NCBI RefSeq assembly: GCF_001574435.1
Contig: NZ_LOCN01000032.1
Span: 349-64,348 of the forward strand
Length of the DNA stretch: 64,000 nucleotides
Reading direction: 5' to 3'
DNA from: Moritella sp. JT01
Lineage (GTDB): Bacteria; Pseudomonadota; Gammaproteobacteria; Enterobacterales; Moritellaceae
The position numbers and the translations under genes are program-made. Below are positions 37,740-46,048 of the stretch, piece by piece (the stretch's first letter is position 1; every line of letters begins with the position of its first letter). The notes below the pieces were generated by a model, which was not told where the DNA came from, did not search any database, and saw only the letters and a list, made by a program, of their open reading frames with translations.

Positions 37740-38903
37740 ATGGACAACCTATCCTCAAAGTCGTATCGACTACCACTCCAAAATAAATTGGTTGGTCTGT
37801 CAGTTATGATTATTATTGGGATCGTTGCCTTTGTATTATTCTTCTATCATTCTTTTTCAACTAGTTTAGAAGAAGAAAAAAAAGCCCAATCCAAAAACTT
37901 TATCGAATCAGCCCTCGGTATTATTCAACACTTTCATCAGCTCGAATTATCTGAAAAGCTAACTACCGTCGAAGCTCAACAAATGGCGATGCGGACACTA
38001 GAGTCGGCAACATATGGTGATGATGGCTATTTTTGGATCAACGACAGTAAAGGTAAGATCCTCATACAGCCTTACATGCCTAATTTAGTCGGCTTAAATA
38101 TGACGAATTGGGCAGACAGTACTGGTAAATATATTTTCCAAGAATTTGATCGAGAAGCCAGAAAAGGCGGAGGTTGGGTTTCTTATACTTGGCCTAAATT
38201 AAACACATCTGAAGAATTCCCTAAAATATCTTATGTTGCGCACTACCCAGCTTGGGATTGGCTTATTGGTACAGGGCTTTATCTTGACGATATGAAATCC
38301 AATATTTTCTGGGCGGTATGTCGAACATCTGGTGTCTTGCTACTTGGTTTTCTCATTTTCATTATCACTATCGTTGTCATTATTAACTATTTTGTACATC
38401 AATTAAGTGAGCTATCGGTACGTGATTCCCTGACTAATTTGTATACAAAACGTTTTTTAAAAGAGATTATACCGACATTACTGAATCATAATAAAATGAC
38501 TAATCATCATCTTGCAGCCATATTTATTGACCTGGATCACTTCAAATCCGTCAACGACAAGCATGGCCATGACAACGGTGATAAAGTACTGAAACACGTT
38601 GCTAGAATAATGAATGACAACGCTAAACAGAATGATTACTGCATGCGTTACGGTGGTGAAGAATTCGTCCTTATCGGCTTCTTCGATAGTGAAATGTCTG
38701 CTGTTGATATGGCAGAACTAATCCGTCATCAAGTCTCTGAATTACGCTTCATCAGTGACGAATCCACTTTTAATGTCACGTTAAGTGCAGGAATTGCACT
38801 ACACCATAGTCATAGCAACCATAGTTTTGAGCACACGTTAAAACGCGCAGATATGAAGTTGTATGAAGCAAAAACTGCTGGGCGTAATCGCGTATCAATT
38901 TAA
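37740..38903 (+). CDS. Diguanylate cyclase, sCache-GGDEF (no canonical I-site)
   Basis: Membrane protein of 387 residues: TM1 (about 17-39), periplasmic single-Cache-2 sensor (about 45-190, with YGDDGYFWINDSKGKILIQPY), TM2 (about 198-220), then a GGDEF domain (about 228-387). The active-site motif is RYGGEEF and the metal site FIDLDHFKSVND, so it should make c-di-GMP from two GTP. The product-feedback I-site (RxxD, eight residues before the RYGGEEF Arg) reads KQND, lacking the Arg. A tandem paralogue follows at 39036. Cache domains sense small extracellular ligands; the ligand is unknown. Confidence 0.9.
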   Translation: MDNLSSKSYRLPLQNKLVGLSVMIIIGIVAFVLFFYHSFSTSLEEEKKAQSKNFIESALGIIQHFHQLELSEKLTTVEAQQMAMRTLESATYGDDGYFWINDSKGKILIQPYMPNLVGLNMTNWADSTGKYIFQEFDREARKGGGWVSYTWPKLNTSEEFPKISYVAHYPAWDWLIGTGLYLDDMKSNIFWAVCRTSGVLLLGFLIFIITIVVIINYFVHQLSELSVRDSLTNLYTKRFLKEIIPTLLNHNKMTNHHLAAIFIDLDHFKSVNDKHGHDNGDKVLKHVARIMNDNAKQNDYCMRYGGEEFVLIGFFDSEMSAVDMAELIRHQVSELRFISDESTFNVTLSAGIALHHSHSNHSFEHTLKRADMKLYEAKTAGRNRVSI

Positions 38904-39035
38904 TTTCATTAATAGTGTTATTTTTGCAAAAAAATTAAAAAATTATTAATTATCGGTTTTTTTTCTTAAAAAGGTATATTTACACATAATTTATATTCTA
39001 CAATATCAACAGATTACATCATTAACTGTGTCACT

Positions 39036-40196
39036 ATGCCTAACTTTTCAGCCAATTCACACCGCTTACCAATTCAAAATAAGTTAATTGGTTTATCAGC
39101 TCTGATTTTGACAGGGCTCATTGCTTTCTTATTATTTTTTTATGACTCTTTCTCTACGAGCTTAGAAAATGAAAAAAAAGCACAATCAAAGCACCTCACA
39201 GAATCGGCATTAGGGATAATCCGTTATTTTTATGATCTTAGTTCAGATGGCCAGTTATCAGATAAAGACGCTAAGAAATATGCAATGAATGCGCTTAAAT
39301 ACGCAACCTACGGTGATAATGGATACTTCTGGATAAGTTCTCTCGATGGTGAGATCTTATTACAGCCATATAAACCAGAACTGGTTGGTATGAGTTTATT
39401 AGATTGGCAATACACAGATGGAACCCACCCTTTTCGCAATATTGACAAAGAAAGGCGTAAAGGTGGTGGTTGGATCAACTATCTTTGGTCTAAAAATAAT
39501 TCATTAGAACAATACCCCAAGATAGCCTACGTGAGTTACTTCGCTCCTTGGGACTGGTTAATTGGCACCGGTATTTATCTTGATGATATGGAAAACAATG
39601 TATTTTGGACAGTATCAAAAGCGACCGGGATTTTACTTTTTGGTTTTGTACTATTCATTAGCGCATCAACCCTTACTATCAACTATTTTATAAATAAACT
39701 CTCTGAGCAGTCAGTTCGTGACTCGTTGACAAAGCTCTATTCCAAGCGTTTCCTAGAAGAAGTGATTCCAGGAATGTTAGAAAATGAAAAGCGTCATAAC
39801 AGAGCGCTAGCAGCTATATTTTTAGATATCGATCATTTTAAGAATATCAATGATACTTATGGTCATAATTGTGGCGATAAAGTACTTCAAAAAGTAGCCA
39901 GTGTTATGATGGAATGTACACGTACTGGCGATTACTGTATTCGTTATGGTGGTGAAGAGTTTGTTATTATCGGCCCCTGCGATAATAGCACAAATGTAAT
40001 TGCTGTCGCAGAACGTATAAGAAAACAAGTATCAAACTTAGTATTCACGCACGATAGTACAGCATTTAGCATCACCTTAAGTGCAGGTATAGCCCTACAT
40101 GATCACGCCAAATCCTCATTTGATGAAACGTTAAACGACGCAGATATGAAATTATACGAGGCAAAAAAAGCTGGGCGTAACTGCGTTGTTATCTAA
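39036..40196 (+). CDS. Diguanylate cyclase, sCache-GGDEF paralogue (I-site present)
   Basis: Protein of 386 residues with the same order as its neighbour: TM1, sCache-2 domain (YGDNGYFWISSLDGEILLQPY), TM2, GGDEF domain with RYGGEEF and FLDIDHFKNIND. The I-site reads RTGD, so feedback inhibition by c-di-GMP should be possible, unlike in the upstream paralogue. The two are clearly a tandem duplication that has diverged, mostly in the sensor. The gap between them is 132 bases, with no strong terminator. A stem-loop at 40217-40254 ends the pair. No obvious ribosome-binding site precedes the ATG, so the start is less certain. Confidence 0.88.
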   Translation: MPNFSANSHRLPIQNKLIGLSALILTGLIAFLLFFYDSFSTSLENEKKAQSKHLTESALGIIRYFYDLSSDGQLSDKDAKKYAMNALKYATYGDNGYFWISSLDGEILLQPYKPELVGMSLLDWQYTDGTHPFRNIDKERRKGGGWINYLWSKNNSLEQYPKIAYVSYFAPWDWLIGTGIYLDDMENNVFWTVSKATGILLFGFVLFISASTLTINYFINKLSEQSVRDSLTKLYSKRFLEEVIPGMLENEKRHNRALAAIFLDIDHFKNINDTYGHNCGDKVLQKVASVMMECTRTGDYCIRYGGEEFVIIGPCDNSTNVIAVAERIRKQVSNLVFTHDSTAFSITLSAGIALHDHAKSSFDETLNDADMKLYEAKKAGRNCVVI

Positions 40197-40216
40197 CGTC
40201 AAATCAACCGGATGAA

Positions 40217-40254
40217 ATTTTAGCCTTGTTAATTTAGGTTAACAGGACTAAAAT
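40217..40254 (+). terminator. Hairpin after the cyclase pair
   Basis: 16-bp stem with one mismatch and one G-U pair: ATTTTAGCCTTGTTAA (40217-40232) and TTAACAGGACTAAAAT (40239-40254), six-base loop, 21 bases after the second cyclase stop and just before the ModE site. Confidence 0.7.
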
Positions 40255-40260
40255 CCACCA

Positions 40261-40288
40261 ATCGATATATAACAAACTATACATCGAT
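40261..40288. promoter_or_regulatory. ModE operator upstream of modA
   Basis: ATCGATATAT (40261-40270) and ATACATCGAT (40279-40288) form an imperfect palindrome (nine of ten arm positions) with an eight-base centre. It resembles the known ModE box of E. coli (CGTTATAT-type arms around a TATA/TACAT core). It lies 46 bases before the modA ATG and about 2.9 kb from modE. Confidence 0.75.
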
Positions 40289-40333
40289 TGTATTTACCTC
40301 GCATTCAAGCAAAATATACATAAAGGATTATTC

Positions 40334-41131
40334 ATGACACAGAGATATCGCAGCAGGTTAAAACAGCTCGTTACCATTATTTTATTTATTTTCAGCAGCC
40401 ATGTTATGGCTAAAGAGCGTTTAACCATCTTTGCAGCGGCCTCATTAACTAACGCCTTAACAGAAATCGGTGATACGTTTAGAGCTGACACAATAGCAAA
40501 CCCAACAAAAATAAATCCGGTATTCTCTTTTGCTTCATCTTCAACCTTAGCAAGACAAATTGCCCAAGGGGCACCCGCTCAAATCTATTTATCCGCAAAT
40601 CAAAAGTGGATGGATTACTTAGTGAAACAAAAAGCGGTTGCGGCAGACTCTCGTGTGACTTTGTTACGTAATTCACTGGTGCTCATCGCCCCGAGTACAA
40701 GTCCATTAAATAACGTCGTATTAAATAAGCACTGGAATATCACGCATGCAGTGGGTGATAGTAGAATTGCAGTTGGCGATCCCGATCATGTACCTGCTGG
40801 TCGCTATGCTAAACAAGCATTAGAAAGTTTAGATTTATGGCAAAAAGCGATGCCGTTATTAGCCCGTGCAAGTAATGTTCGCGGTGCATTAGCGCTAGTC
40901 GAACGTGGTGAGTCGCCACTGGGTATTGTGTATGCGACTGACGCACAAATATCTAAAAAAGTAAAAACAGTGGCGATCTTCCCAGAAAATAGCCACAAAG
41001 CCATTGAATATCCACTGGTCATTGTCGGTCATAACACTAATTCGGCCACCAGAATATTCTACCGATACTTGCAAACAAAAGCGGCACAAGCAATATTTGT
41101 AAAATACGGTTTTAAGGTACTCTCTGTTTAA
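40334..41131 (+). CDS. modA: Molybdate-binding periplasmic protein ModA
   Basis: Binding protein of 265 residues. The signal peptide ends near VMA|KE (about residue 25); the mature start RLTIFAAASLTNALTEIGDTF is the ModA hallmark, and SSSTLARQI, PAQIYLSANQKWMD and GDPDHVPAGRYAKQALE supply the oxyanion contacts. It binds molybdate or tungstate and hands it to ModB. AAAGGA precedes the ATG. First gene of modABC. Confidence 0.94.
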   Translation: MTQRYRSRLKQLVTIILFIFSSHVMAKERLTIFAAASLTNALTEIGDTFRADTIANPTKINPVFSFASSSTLARQIAQGAPAQIYLSANQKWMDYLVKQKAVAADSRVTLLRNSLVLIAPSTSPLNNVVLNKHWNITHAVGDSRIAVGDPDHVPAGRYAKQALESLDLWQKAMPLLARASNVRGALALVERGESPLGIVYATDAQISKKVKTVAIFPENSHKAIEYPLVIVGHNTNSATRIFYRYLQTKAAQAIFVKYGFKVLSV

Positions 41132-41158
41132 GGTCAACTCTATTTAAAGGTAATAGCT

Positions 41159-41845
41159 TTGTTAAGTGATTATGAAATTGCAGCCTTACTGCTCAGTTTA
41201 AAAGTGTCTAGCGTGGCCGTGTTATTCAGCCTACCCTTTGGTATCGCTTGCGCATGGATATTAGCCCGTTGTGAGTTTCCAGGTAAGTCGCTATTTGATA
41301 GCCTGATTCACTTACCTTTGGTCTTACCGCCCGTGGTGATTGGTTATATGTTATTAATCTCTATGGGTCGTCAAGGAAGCATTGGTGCAGTACTTTATGA
41401 CTGGTTTGGCTGGAGCTTTAGCTTTAGTTGGCGTGGTGCAGCGTTAGCGGCTGCGATCGTCTCGTTTCCGCTAATGGTACGTGCGATCCGCTTGTCATTT
41501 GAAAGTGTCGATATACGCTTAGAACAAGCCGCGCGAACCCTTGGTAGTAATCGCTTACGGGTATTTTTTACCATTACCCTGCCGTTAACCTTACCCGGTA
41601 TTGTTTCTGGTATGGTGCTGGCCTTTGCTCGCAGTTTAGGTGAGTTTGGTTCAACGATTACCTTTGTTTCTAATATCCCCGGTGAGACGCGTACTATTCC
41701 TCTCGCCATGTACTCTTTTATTCAAACCCCAGGTGCTGAGCATGAAGCCGCACGCTTGTGTGTGATTGCTATTGTTATTGCCGTATTATCATTAACAGCA
41801 TCACAATGGTTAGCCAAAAAAGCCCAACAGCGAGTCGCGTCATAA
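41159..41845 (+). CDS. modB: Molybdate ABC permease ModB
   Basis: Inner-membrane permease of 228 residues with about five to six hydrophobic segments. The EAA-like loop LEQAARTLGSNRLRVFFTITLPL, which docks ModC, and the family motif HLPLVLPPVVIGYMLL are present. The start is TTG at 41159, supported by AAAGG at 41146-41150; no better ATG lies near. It follows modA by 27 bases and its TAA overlaps the modC ATG. Confidence 0.92.
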   Translation: MLSDYEIAALLLSLKVSSVAVLFSLPFGIACAWILARCEFPGKSLFDSLIHLPLVLPPVVIGYMLLISMGRQGSIGAVLYDWFGWSFSFSWRGAALAAAIVSFPLMVRAIRLSFESVDIRLEQAARTLGSNRLRVFFTITLPLTLPGIVSGMVLAFARSLGEFGSTITFVSNIPGETRTIPLAMYSFIQTPGAEHEAARLCVIAIVIAVLSLTASQWLAKKAQQRVAS

Positions 41846-42933
41846 TGTTAACTATTGATATAAAGAAAAAACTGGGTGATTTGGACTTACAGGTGAATGC
41901 ACAAATTCCGATGCAAGGTATCTGTGCTGTGTTTGGTCGTTCAGGTGCAGGTAAAACATCGTTGGTGAATATTCTTGGCGGGTTATCAACACCAGATAAG
42001 GGTCAGCTAACTTTAGGCGATACACACCTTTACCACCAGCAACTGCGGATTAATTTACCGCCAGAACGTCGCCGTATCGGTTATGTATTTCAAGAAGCGC
42101 GTTTATTCCCCCACTACAGCGTGCGCGGTAACCTCAATTACGGCAATAAAGATAAAGACCAAGTTCATTTTGATTCTGTGGTGAAGTTACTTGGTTTAGG
42201 TGAGTTATTAAAGCGTTATCCATCAACTCTTTCAGGCGGTGAAAAGCAGCGTGTTGCGATTGGTCGCGCCTTGCTAACACGGCCGCAAATGTTATTAATG
42301 GATGAACCATTAGCAGCATTAGATTTACCCCGTAAGCGTGAGCTTATTCCTTATTTGTTACAGCTAGCGAAAACCCTTAATTTACCCATTATTTATGTAA
42401 GCCATAGCTTAGATGAGATCTTACAGCTTGCTGACACCATGCTGGTATTAGATAAAGGTAAAGTGTTAGTTAACGGTCACTTACAAGCGGTTTGGGACAG
42501 TGCAGAAATGCGCCCTTGGCTACCAGTAAAAGAACAAAGCTCACTGTTAATGGCGACAGTAACGGAACTGAATGAAGGCTATCGCATGAGTAAGTTATCA
42601 CTCGCTGATGGTACTTACCTGTGGATCAATGGTTTGCCTTTACCCGTGAGCAGTAAACTACGTGTACGTATTCATGCTAACCATGTATCTCTGTGTAAAA
42701 CACGTCCACAAGACAGTAGTATTCGTAATATTCTACCGACGACAATTACCGAGATCATACATTCAGATTCAAGTGATAATGTGCAGGTTAAATTGGCGTT
42801 TGGTGATGACCACATATGGGCAAACATCACCCAGTGGGCATGTGATGATTTAGCACTAACAGTTGGGCAAAGTGTATATGCTCAGATCAAAGGCGTAAGC
42901 ATGACAGAGAGTGAATTAGCGCAGTCGTTTTGA
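41845..42933 (+). CDS. modC: Molybdate ABC ATPase ModC
   Basis: ATPase of 362 residues. Walker A FGRSGAGKT, signature LSGGEKQRVAIGRAL, Walker B LLMDEPLAALD and the switch His (YVSHSLDEI) are intact, and a C-terminal TOBE/MOBE domain follows from about residue 290. The ATG at 41845 overlaps the modB stop (TAATG); a longer frame starting in modB is rejected. The last 270 bases are partly duplicated at 44707-44889 beyond the hipBA module; the chromosomal copy described here is the complete one. Confidence 0.94.
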   Translation: MLTIDIKKKLGDLDLQVNAQIPMQGICAVFGRSGAGKTSLVNILGGLSTPDKGQLTLGDTHLYHQQLRINLPPERRRIGYVFQEARLFPHYSVRGNLNYGNKDKDQVHFDSVVKLLGLGELLKRYPSTLSGGEKQRVAIGRALLTRPQMLLMDEPLAALDLPRKRELIPYLLQLAKTLNLPIIYVSHSLDEILQLADTMLVLDKGKVLVNGHLQAVWDSAEMRPWLPVKEQSSLLMATVTELNEGYRMSKLSLADGTYLWINGLPLPVSSKLRVRIHANHVSLCKTRPQDSSIRNILPTTITEIIHSDSSDNVQVKLAFGDDHIWANITQWACDDLALTVGQSVYAQIKGVSMTESELAQSF

Positions 42934-42954
42934 GGATTATAGGTATACAATAAA

Positions 42955-44271
42955 TTACAAACGCGCAGCCATTTTAGTTACACCATTAAAAATGGTTTCA
43001 CTAATCAGTTTAGGAAAATCAGAAGGTAATTGTTCTCTTACTCGTTCAATAACTTGAGGTGTTTTAATTTTAAAATCAATTAAAATTAGCTGCATTTCGG
43101 CATCACTAAAACCAACAGCTTTAGCCGTAGCCATAAAGTGCCTAGGAAAAAGCTGCTGCCAATTATATTTCCGCGCTTGTGAGCCTTCTTTTGACGTATA
43201 AAGCCCCATCGCTAATTTTACTTTTTGCGGTCTGATACCATTTCCTCCCATCAGAGGATAGGTGGATATAATGTCATAAAGTGGTGTAAGTTGGTAACCA
43301 CCGCCCGCTTTAATAAACACAGAGAAGTTTTTTGCATGTCCATCTGAAGCGGCCAATAGCCAAAATAAAACCTGAGCTTTCATAAATTCACAGCGATCAT
43401 GTGTTGGTCTATCAGATGACAATAAATACTGCATGATATCTTTGATCCCTGGTCCACCATCTTGCTCATATTTCCGTCCTGAGCTTACGTTCAGCACCTG
43501 ACAAAAATCTTCTTGTGGCAAACGTATAATCCATTGCTTATTCTCTGACAGTTTACGATCAAACCGCTTGATAGCGAGCGCTTTAACTCCCTCCACATTT
43601 AAGATCGAGCAGTCTGCCGTATCTAATCCATATTCTTTAGCAAGTAACATACACACCAGTTCATTTTCAACGCTGTCACTTAAATCAATTGAAAACGAAT
43701 GGCTTTGGATAGTACCAATAGGTAACTTGAGAATATGCGTAGTAGGCGTACTTCCAAGTGGCAAATACCACTGTTCAGCAATTTTAAGCAGCGCCGTTTT
43801 CTCTTGTGCGCCTGCAATGGATATACGAAACTCATCCTCGTCTTCAATCATGCCTAATGGTGCTGCTGATTGATAGCCATTTAATATTCTCGCAATGCCA
43901 CTATCATCAAGAGGTTTAGCTTCAATGTGGGTAATATCGGCAGGCAATTCATTTGGCGGGTAAATTTGTAATGCACCGACACTATCACGGCCAATTTTAG
44001 CGAGTAGATCAAAAGGCTGGTTTGAATGCGCGCCATGGCGTGCGACAACTCGATCTCTTACTTGATTATTATCTGGTAATAAATTATCAAAAAAGTTAAA
44101 TACGGCATCACCTTTAAAAACTGCAGTTCGCAAAGGTAATGATAGCGAGATAGGTCTAGCACCAGGTTGAGCAAGCCAATCAGGTGAATAAGAGAATGTA
44201 TGCGCGCCAGTCGTAGTCTTGAATAGAGTACCAACAAAATAGCCATTCATTGCAACGTTAAGCTTATCCAT
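42955..44271 (-). CDS. hipA: HipA-family Ser/Thr kinase toxin
   Basis: Kinase of 438 residues, close to the 440 of E. coli HipA. The phosphate-binding loop SIAGAQEKTALL (Ser151 corresponds to the autophosphorylated Ser150 of E. coli), the catalytic ASDGHAKNFS and the metal-binding PLYDIIS motifs are intact. HipA phosphorylates glutamyl-tRNA synthetase in E. coli, causing growth arrest and persistence; HipB neutralises it. The gene abuts hipB directly (hipB stop at 44272-44274, hipA ATG at 44269-44271). It lies convergent to modC, 21 bases from its stop. Confidence 0.92.
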   Translation of the reverse strand: MDKLNVAMNGYFVGTLFKTTTGAHTFSYSPDWLAQPGARPISLSLPLRTAVFKGDAVFNFFDNLLPDNNQVRDRVVARHGAHSNQPFDLLAKIGRDSVGALQIYPPNELPADITHIEAKPLDDSGIARILNGYQSAAPLGMIEDEDEFRISIAGAQEKTALLKIAEQWYLPLGSTPTTHILKLPIGTIQSHSFSIDLSDSVENELVCMLLAKEYGLDTADCSILNVEGVKALAIKRFDRKLSENKQWIIRLPQEDFCQVLNVSSGRKYEQDGGPGIKDIMQYLLSSDRPTHDRCEFMKAQVLFWLLAASDGHAKNFSVFIKAGGGYQLTPLYDIISTYPLMGGNGIRPQKVKLAMGLYTSKEGSQARKYNWQQLFPRHFMATAKAVGFSDAEMQLILIDFKIKTPQVIERVREQLPSDFPKLISETIFNGVTKMAARL

Positions 44272-44544
44272 TTACCACTCCTCTTTCCAACCCGTAGGAG
44301 TTTGAACATTTTCAACGTTTTCTGGTAACCCTTCACCCCGCGGGGCCACGTGAAGCTCTAAGTTTAGCGCCGCTAACATTTTAAATAATGTATCAAGTTT
44401 GGTGCTATCGGGGTTTAGTTCGAATTTAGACACCGTATCTTGTCGAATCCCAACTTGTTTGGCAACATCTGTCTGAGATAATGCTTTTGTTTTCCGCGTA
44501 TCTTGCAGTGCATTCGCTAATTGCTTCGCTGACGTTATCTTCAT
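44272..44544 (-). CDS. hipB: HipB antitoxin, Xre-type repressor
   Basis: Protein of 90 residues. Helix-turn-helix region LSQTDVAKQVGIRQDTVSKFE, followed by a linker and a C-terminal tail ending in W (GWKEEW), matching the buried C-terminal Trp of E. coli HipB. It neutralises HipA and represses the operon. AAGAAGG precedes the ATG. Three operator units at 28-base spacing lie just upstream (44562-44637). The last 29 bases of the gene recur as a relic at 45142-45169. Confidence 0.9.
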   Translation of the reverse strand: MKITSAKQLANALQDTRKTKALSQTDVAKQVGIRQDTVSKFELNPDSTKLDTLFKMLAALNLELHVAPRGEGLPENVENVQTPTGWKEEW

Positions 44545-44561
44545 TCCAACCTTCTTATACT

Positions 44562-44637
44562 TACACGCTATAACAGGTAAATATAAGAATACACGCTATA
44601 ACAGGTAAAGCAAGTTTTACACGCTATAGCGTGTGGA
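44562..44637. promoter_or_regulatory. Triple HipB operator array
   Basis: Two copies of TACACGCTATAACAGGTAAA (44562-44581 and 44590-44609) and a third unit beginning TACACGC at 44618 that contains a perfect 16-bp palindrome ACACGCTATAGCGTGT (44619-44634). The three units are spaced exactly 28 bases apart. They lie upstream of hipB and are the likely HipB binding sites; the two incomplete units keep one full half-site each. Confidence 0.8.
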
Positions 44638-44706
44638 AATAAGAATGTACACTATTCAACAGGGAGCCAGATTTACCCTTAACTCAGCGTAAATAGTTAG
44701 AATCAG

Positions 44707-44889
44707 GTGTACGTATTCATGCTAACCATGTATCTCTGTGTAAAACACGTCCACAAGACAGTAGTATTCGTAATATTCTACCGACAACGATTACCGAGAT
44801 TATACATTCAGATTCAAGTGATAATGTGCAGGTTAAATTGGCGTTTGGTGATGAGCATGACAGAGAGTGAGTTAACGCAGTCGTTTTGA
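44707..44889 (+). pseudogene. Duplicated, internally deleted modC 3' end
   Basis: 44707-44854 matches modC 42662-42809 with about three differences in 148 bases; 44855-44889 matches 42899-42933 (the modC stop) with about two differences. The 89 bases between (42810-42898) are missing, which shifts the frame. The fragment has no start and cannot make a protein of its own. It marks the far side of a segment containing hipBA, as expected if a modC-hipBA unit was duplicated in tandem or the module arrived with a foreign modC end. Confidence 0.9.
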
Positions 44890-45141
44890 TTTTAATATTG
44901 AGCCACTCTCGTAGCGTCCAAAAAAGTCTTAAGTTTGATTAATGCCAAGTTACGAAGATTTTTCGTGAAATAATAAAACCTAAATACATAAAAATACTAT
45001 TGTAAGTAGTATGATTATAATTACAGACCCCTATGTACGCTACAGATTTAACATAACGAGTCCCGAATCTTGATGTTATATTTCCGATTATTAATCCCAA
45101 GTATTACTGACTGCTACAGCCCATTAATTATATTGGAAAGT

Positions 45142-45169
45142 CATTTACCACTCCTCTTTCCAGCCTGTG
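45142..45169 (-). pseudogene. Relic of a second hipB 3' end
   Basis: The 28-29 bases at 45142-45169 match the junction of hipB end and hipA start (44269-44297) with about three differences, including the codons for the C-terminal WKEEW. No hipA or remaining hipB sequence is recognisable nearby. Together with the modC relic, the order modC'-hipB' repeats the order modC-hipA-hipB of the intact locus. Confidence 0.7.
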
Positions 45170-45198
45170 GCAATTATACAGATTTCGGGACAGGGCCC

Positions 45199-45960
45199 TT
45201 ACTCATTTTCTAAAGGCACCCGTAGATTTAGTTCCATGCCTTTGCTTTCCAAAAATTCAACAACCTTTCTTCGCCATTGACCCTTTTCACCTTGAGTACC
45301 ATAGCCGTTTATTTCGATGTATGATTGAATACCAACTCCTCGACTATCTTTATAGTTAAAATCGGCACCAGCATTAAGAAGGTCCATCGTCATCCTCCAC
45401 GCTCCGGTTGACGTCGTATATGTCGTCGGTGTTTGTTCAGTAGTAGTAACCACATTAGGGTTGGCACCACGTCCAAGTAATAACGTAAAATTATCGTACC
45501 TGTCAGTCATAATTGTATTAATGAGCGGATACTGCATACTTTTTTGTCCGACATTATATAAATTGATATCACCGCCATAGCTAATAAGCAACTTTAGAAA
45601 TGAATCATCTTTGTACTGTGCAGCCCATCCCATTGAAGATATTCCCCGCTGGTTTGTATAAACCCAGTTAGGATTTCCTCCCAACTGTAATAGTTTTTCT
45701 GCTAATTCAATATTGTCAGTCATAATTGCAGCAATAAGAAAAGAATGACCATTTTTATCAGGCTGATTTATATCGAAATTGTTCTTCTCTATAAATTCTT
45801 CGGCGACTTCAATATTATCTATTGTTTTAAAAAAAGCACTAATTTCAGCTTTATTTTCAGGCTCTACCTCGTAGACTTTAGAGAGTTTACTTAACTCATT
45901 ACAACCATTTAAAAAAAATAAACTAGACATCATTATTAACCTTATTAGTACATTATTCAT
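45199..45960 (-). CDS. Ankyrin-repeat lipoprotein
   Basis: Lipoprotein of 253 residues. Signal sequence with lipobox FLNGC (Cys about residue 20). Ankyrin repeats follow (about residues 55-235), seen in NGHSFLIAAIMTDNIELAEKLLQLGG, SMGWAAQYKDDSFLKLLISYGGD and MTMDLLNAGADFNYKD. Ankyrin lipoproteins of this kind often accompany phospholipase effectors of type VI secretion as immunity proteins, but no effector gene is next to it, so that is only a possibility. GGAG precedes the ATG. The next gene upstream on the same strand is 88 bases away. Confidence 0.75.
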   Translation of the reverse strand: MNNVLIRLIMMSSLFFLNGCNELSKLSKVYEVEPENKAEISAFFKTIDNIEVAEEFIEKNNFDINQPDKNGHSFLIAAIMTDNIELAEKLLQLGGNPNWVYTNQRGISSMGWAAQYKDDSFLKLLISYGGDINLYNVGQKSMQYPLINTIMTDRYDNFTLLLGRGANPNVVTTTEQTPTTYTTSTGAWRMTMDLLNAGADFNYKDSRGVGIQSYIEINGYGTQGEKGQWRRKVVEFLESKGMELNLRVPLENE

Positions 45961-46048
45961 TAAATCTCCATATTCATAGATGTGTAATTTTTGGTTGCTT
46001 TTATTACGTTGATATTTACATTAATACTATTATCGAGTTAATTAATAT

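Larger units (their letters stand above)
44545..45198. other. Gene-free region between hipB and the ankyrin gene
   Basis: About 650 bases holding the HipB operators, the modC relic, then about 250 bases of unrecognised AT-rich sequence, and the hipB relic. A loose inverted pair GTCCCGAATC (45060-45069) and GATTTCGGGAC (45181-45191) brackets part of it. No intact gene is visible. Confidence 0.5.

Noticed and set aside
44707-44889. 60-residue open frame beginning MYVFMLTMYL
   Set aside because: It is an out-of-frame reading of the duplicated modC 3' end; the same frame exists inside intact modC at 42662. Annotated as a relic, not a gene.
45060-45191. Loose inverted repeat GTCCCGAATC / GATTTCGGGAC as ends of a small mobile element
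   Set aside because: Only about ten bases per arm with an indel, no target duplication and no transposase; it could be chance.
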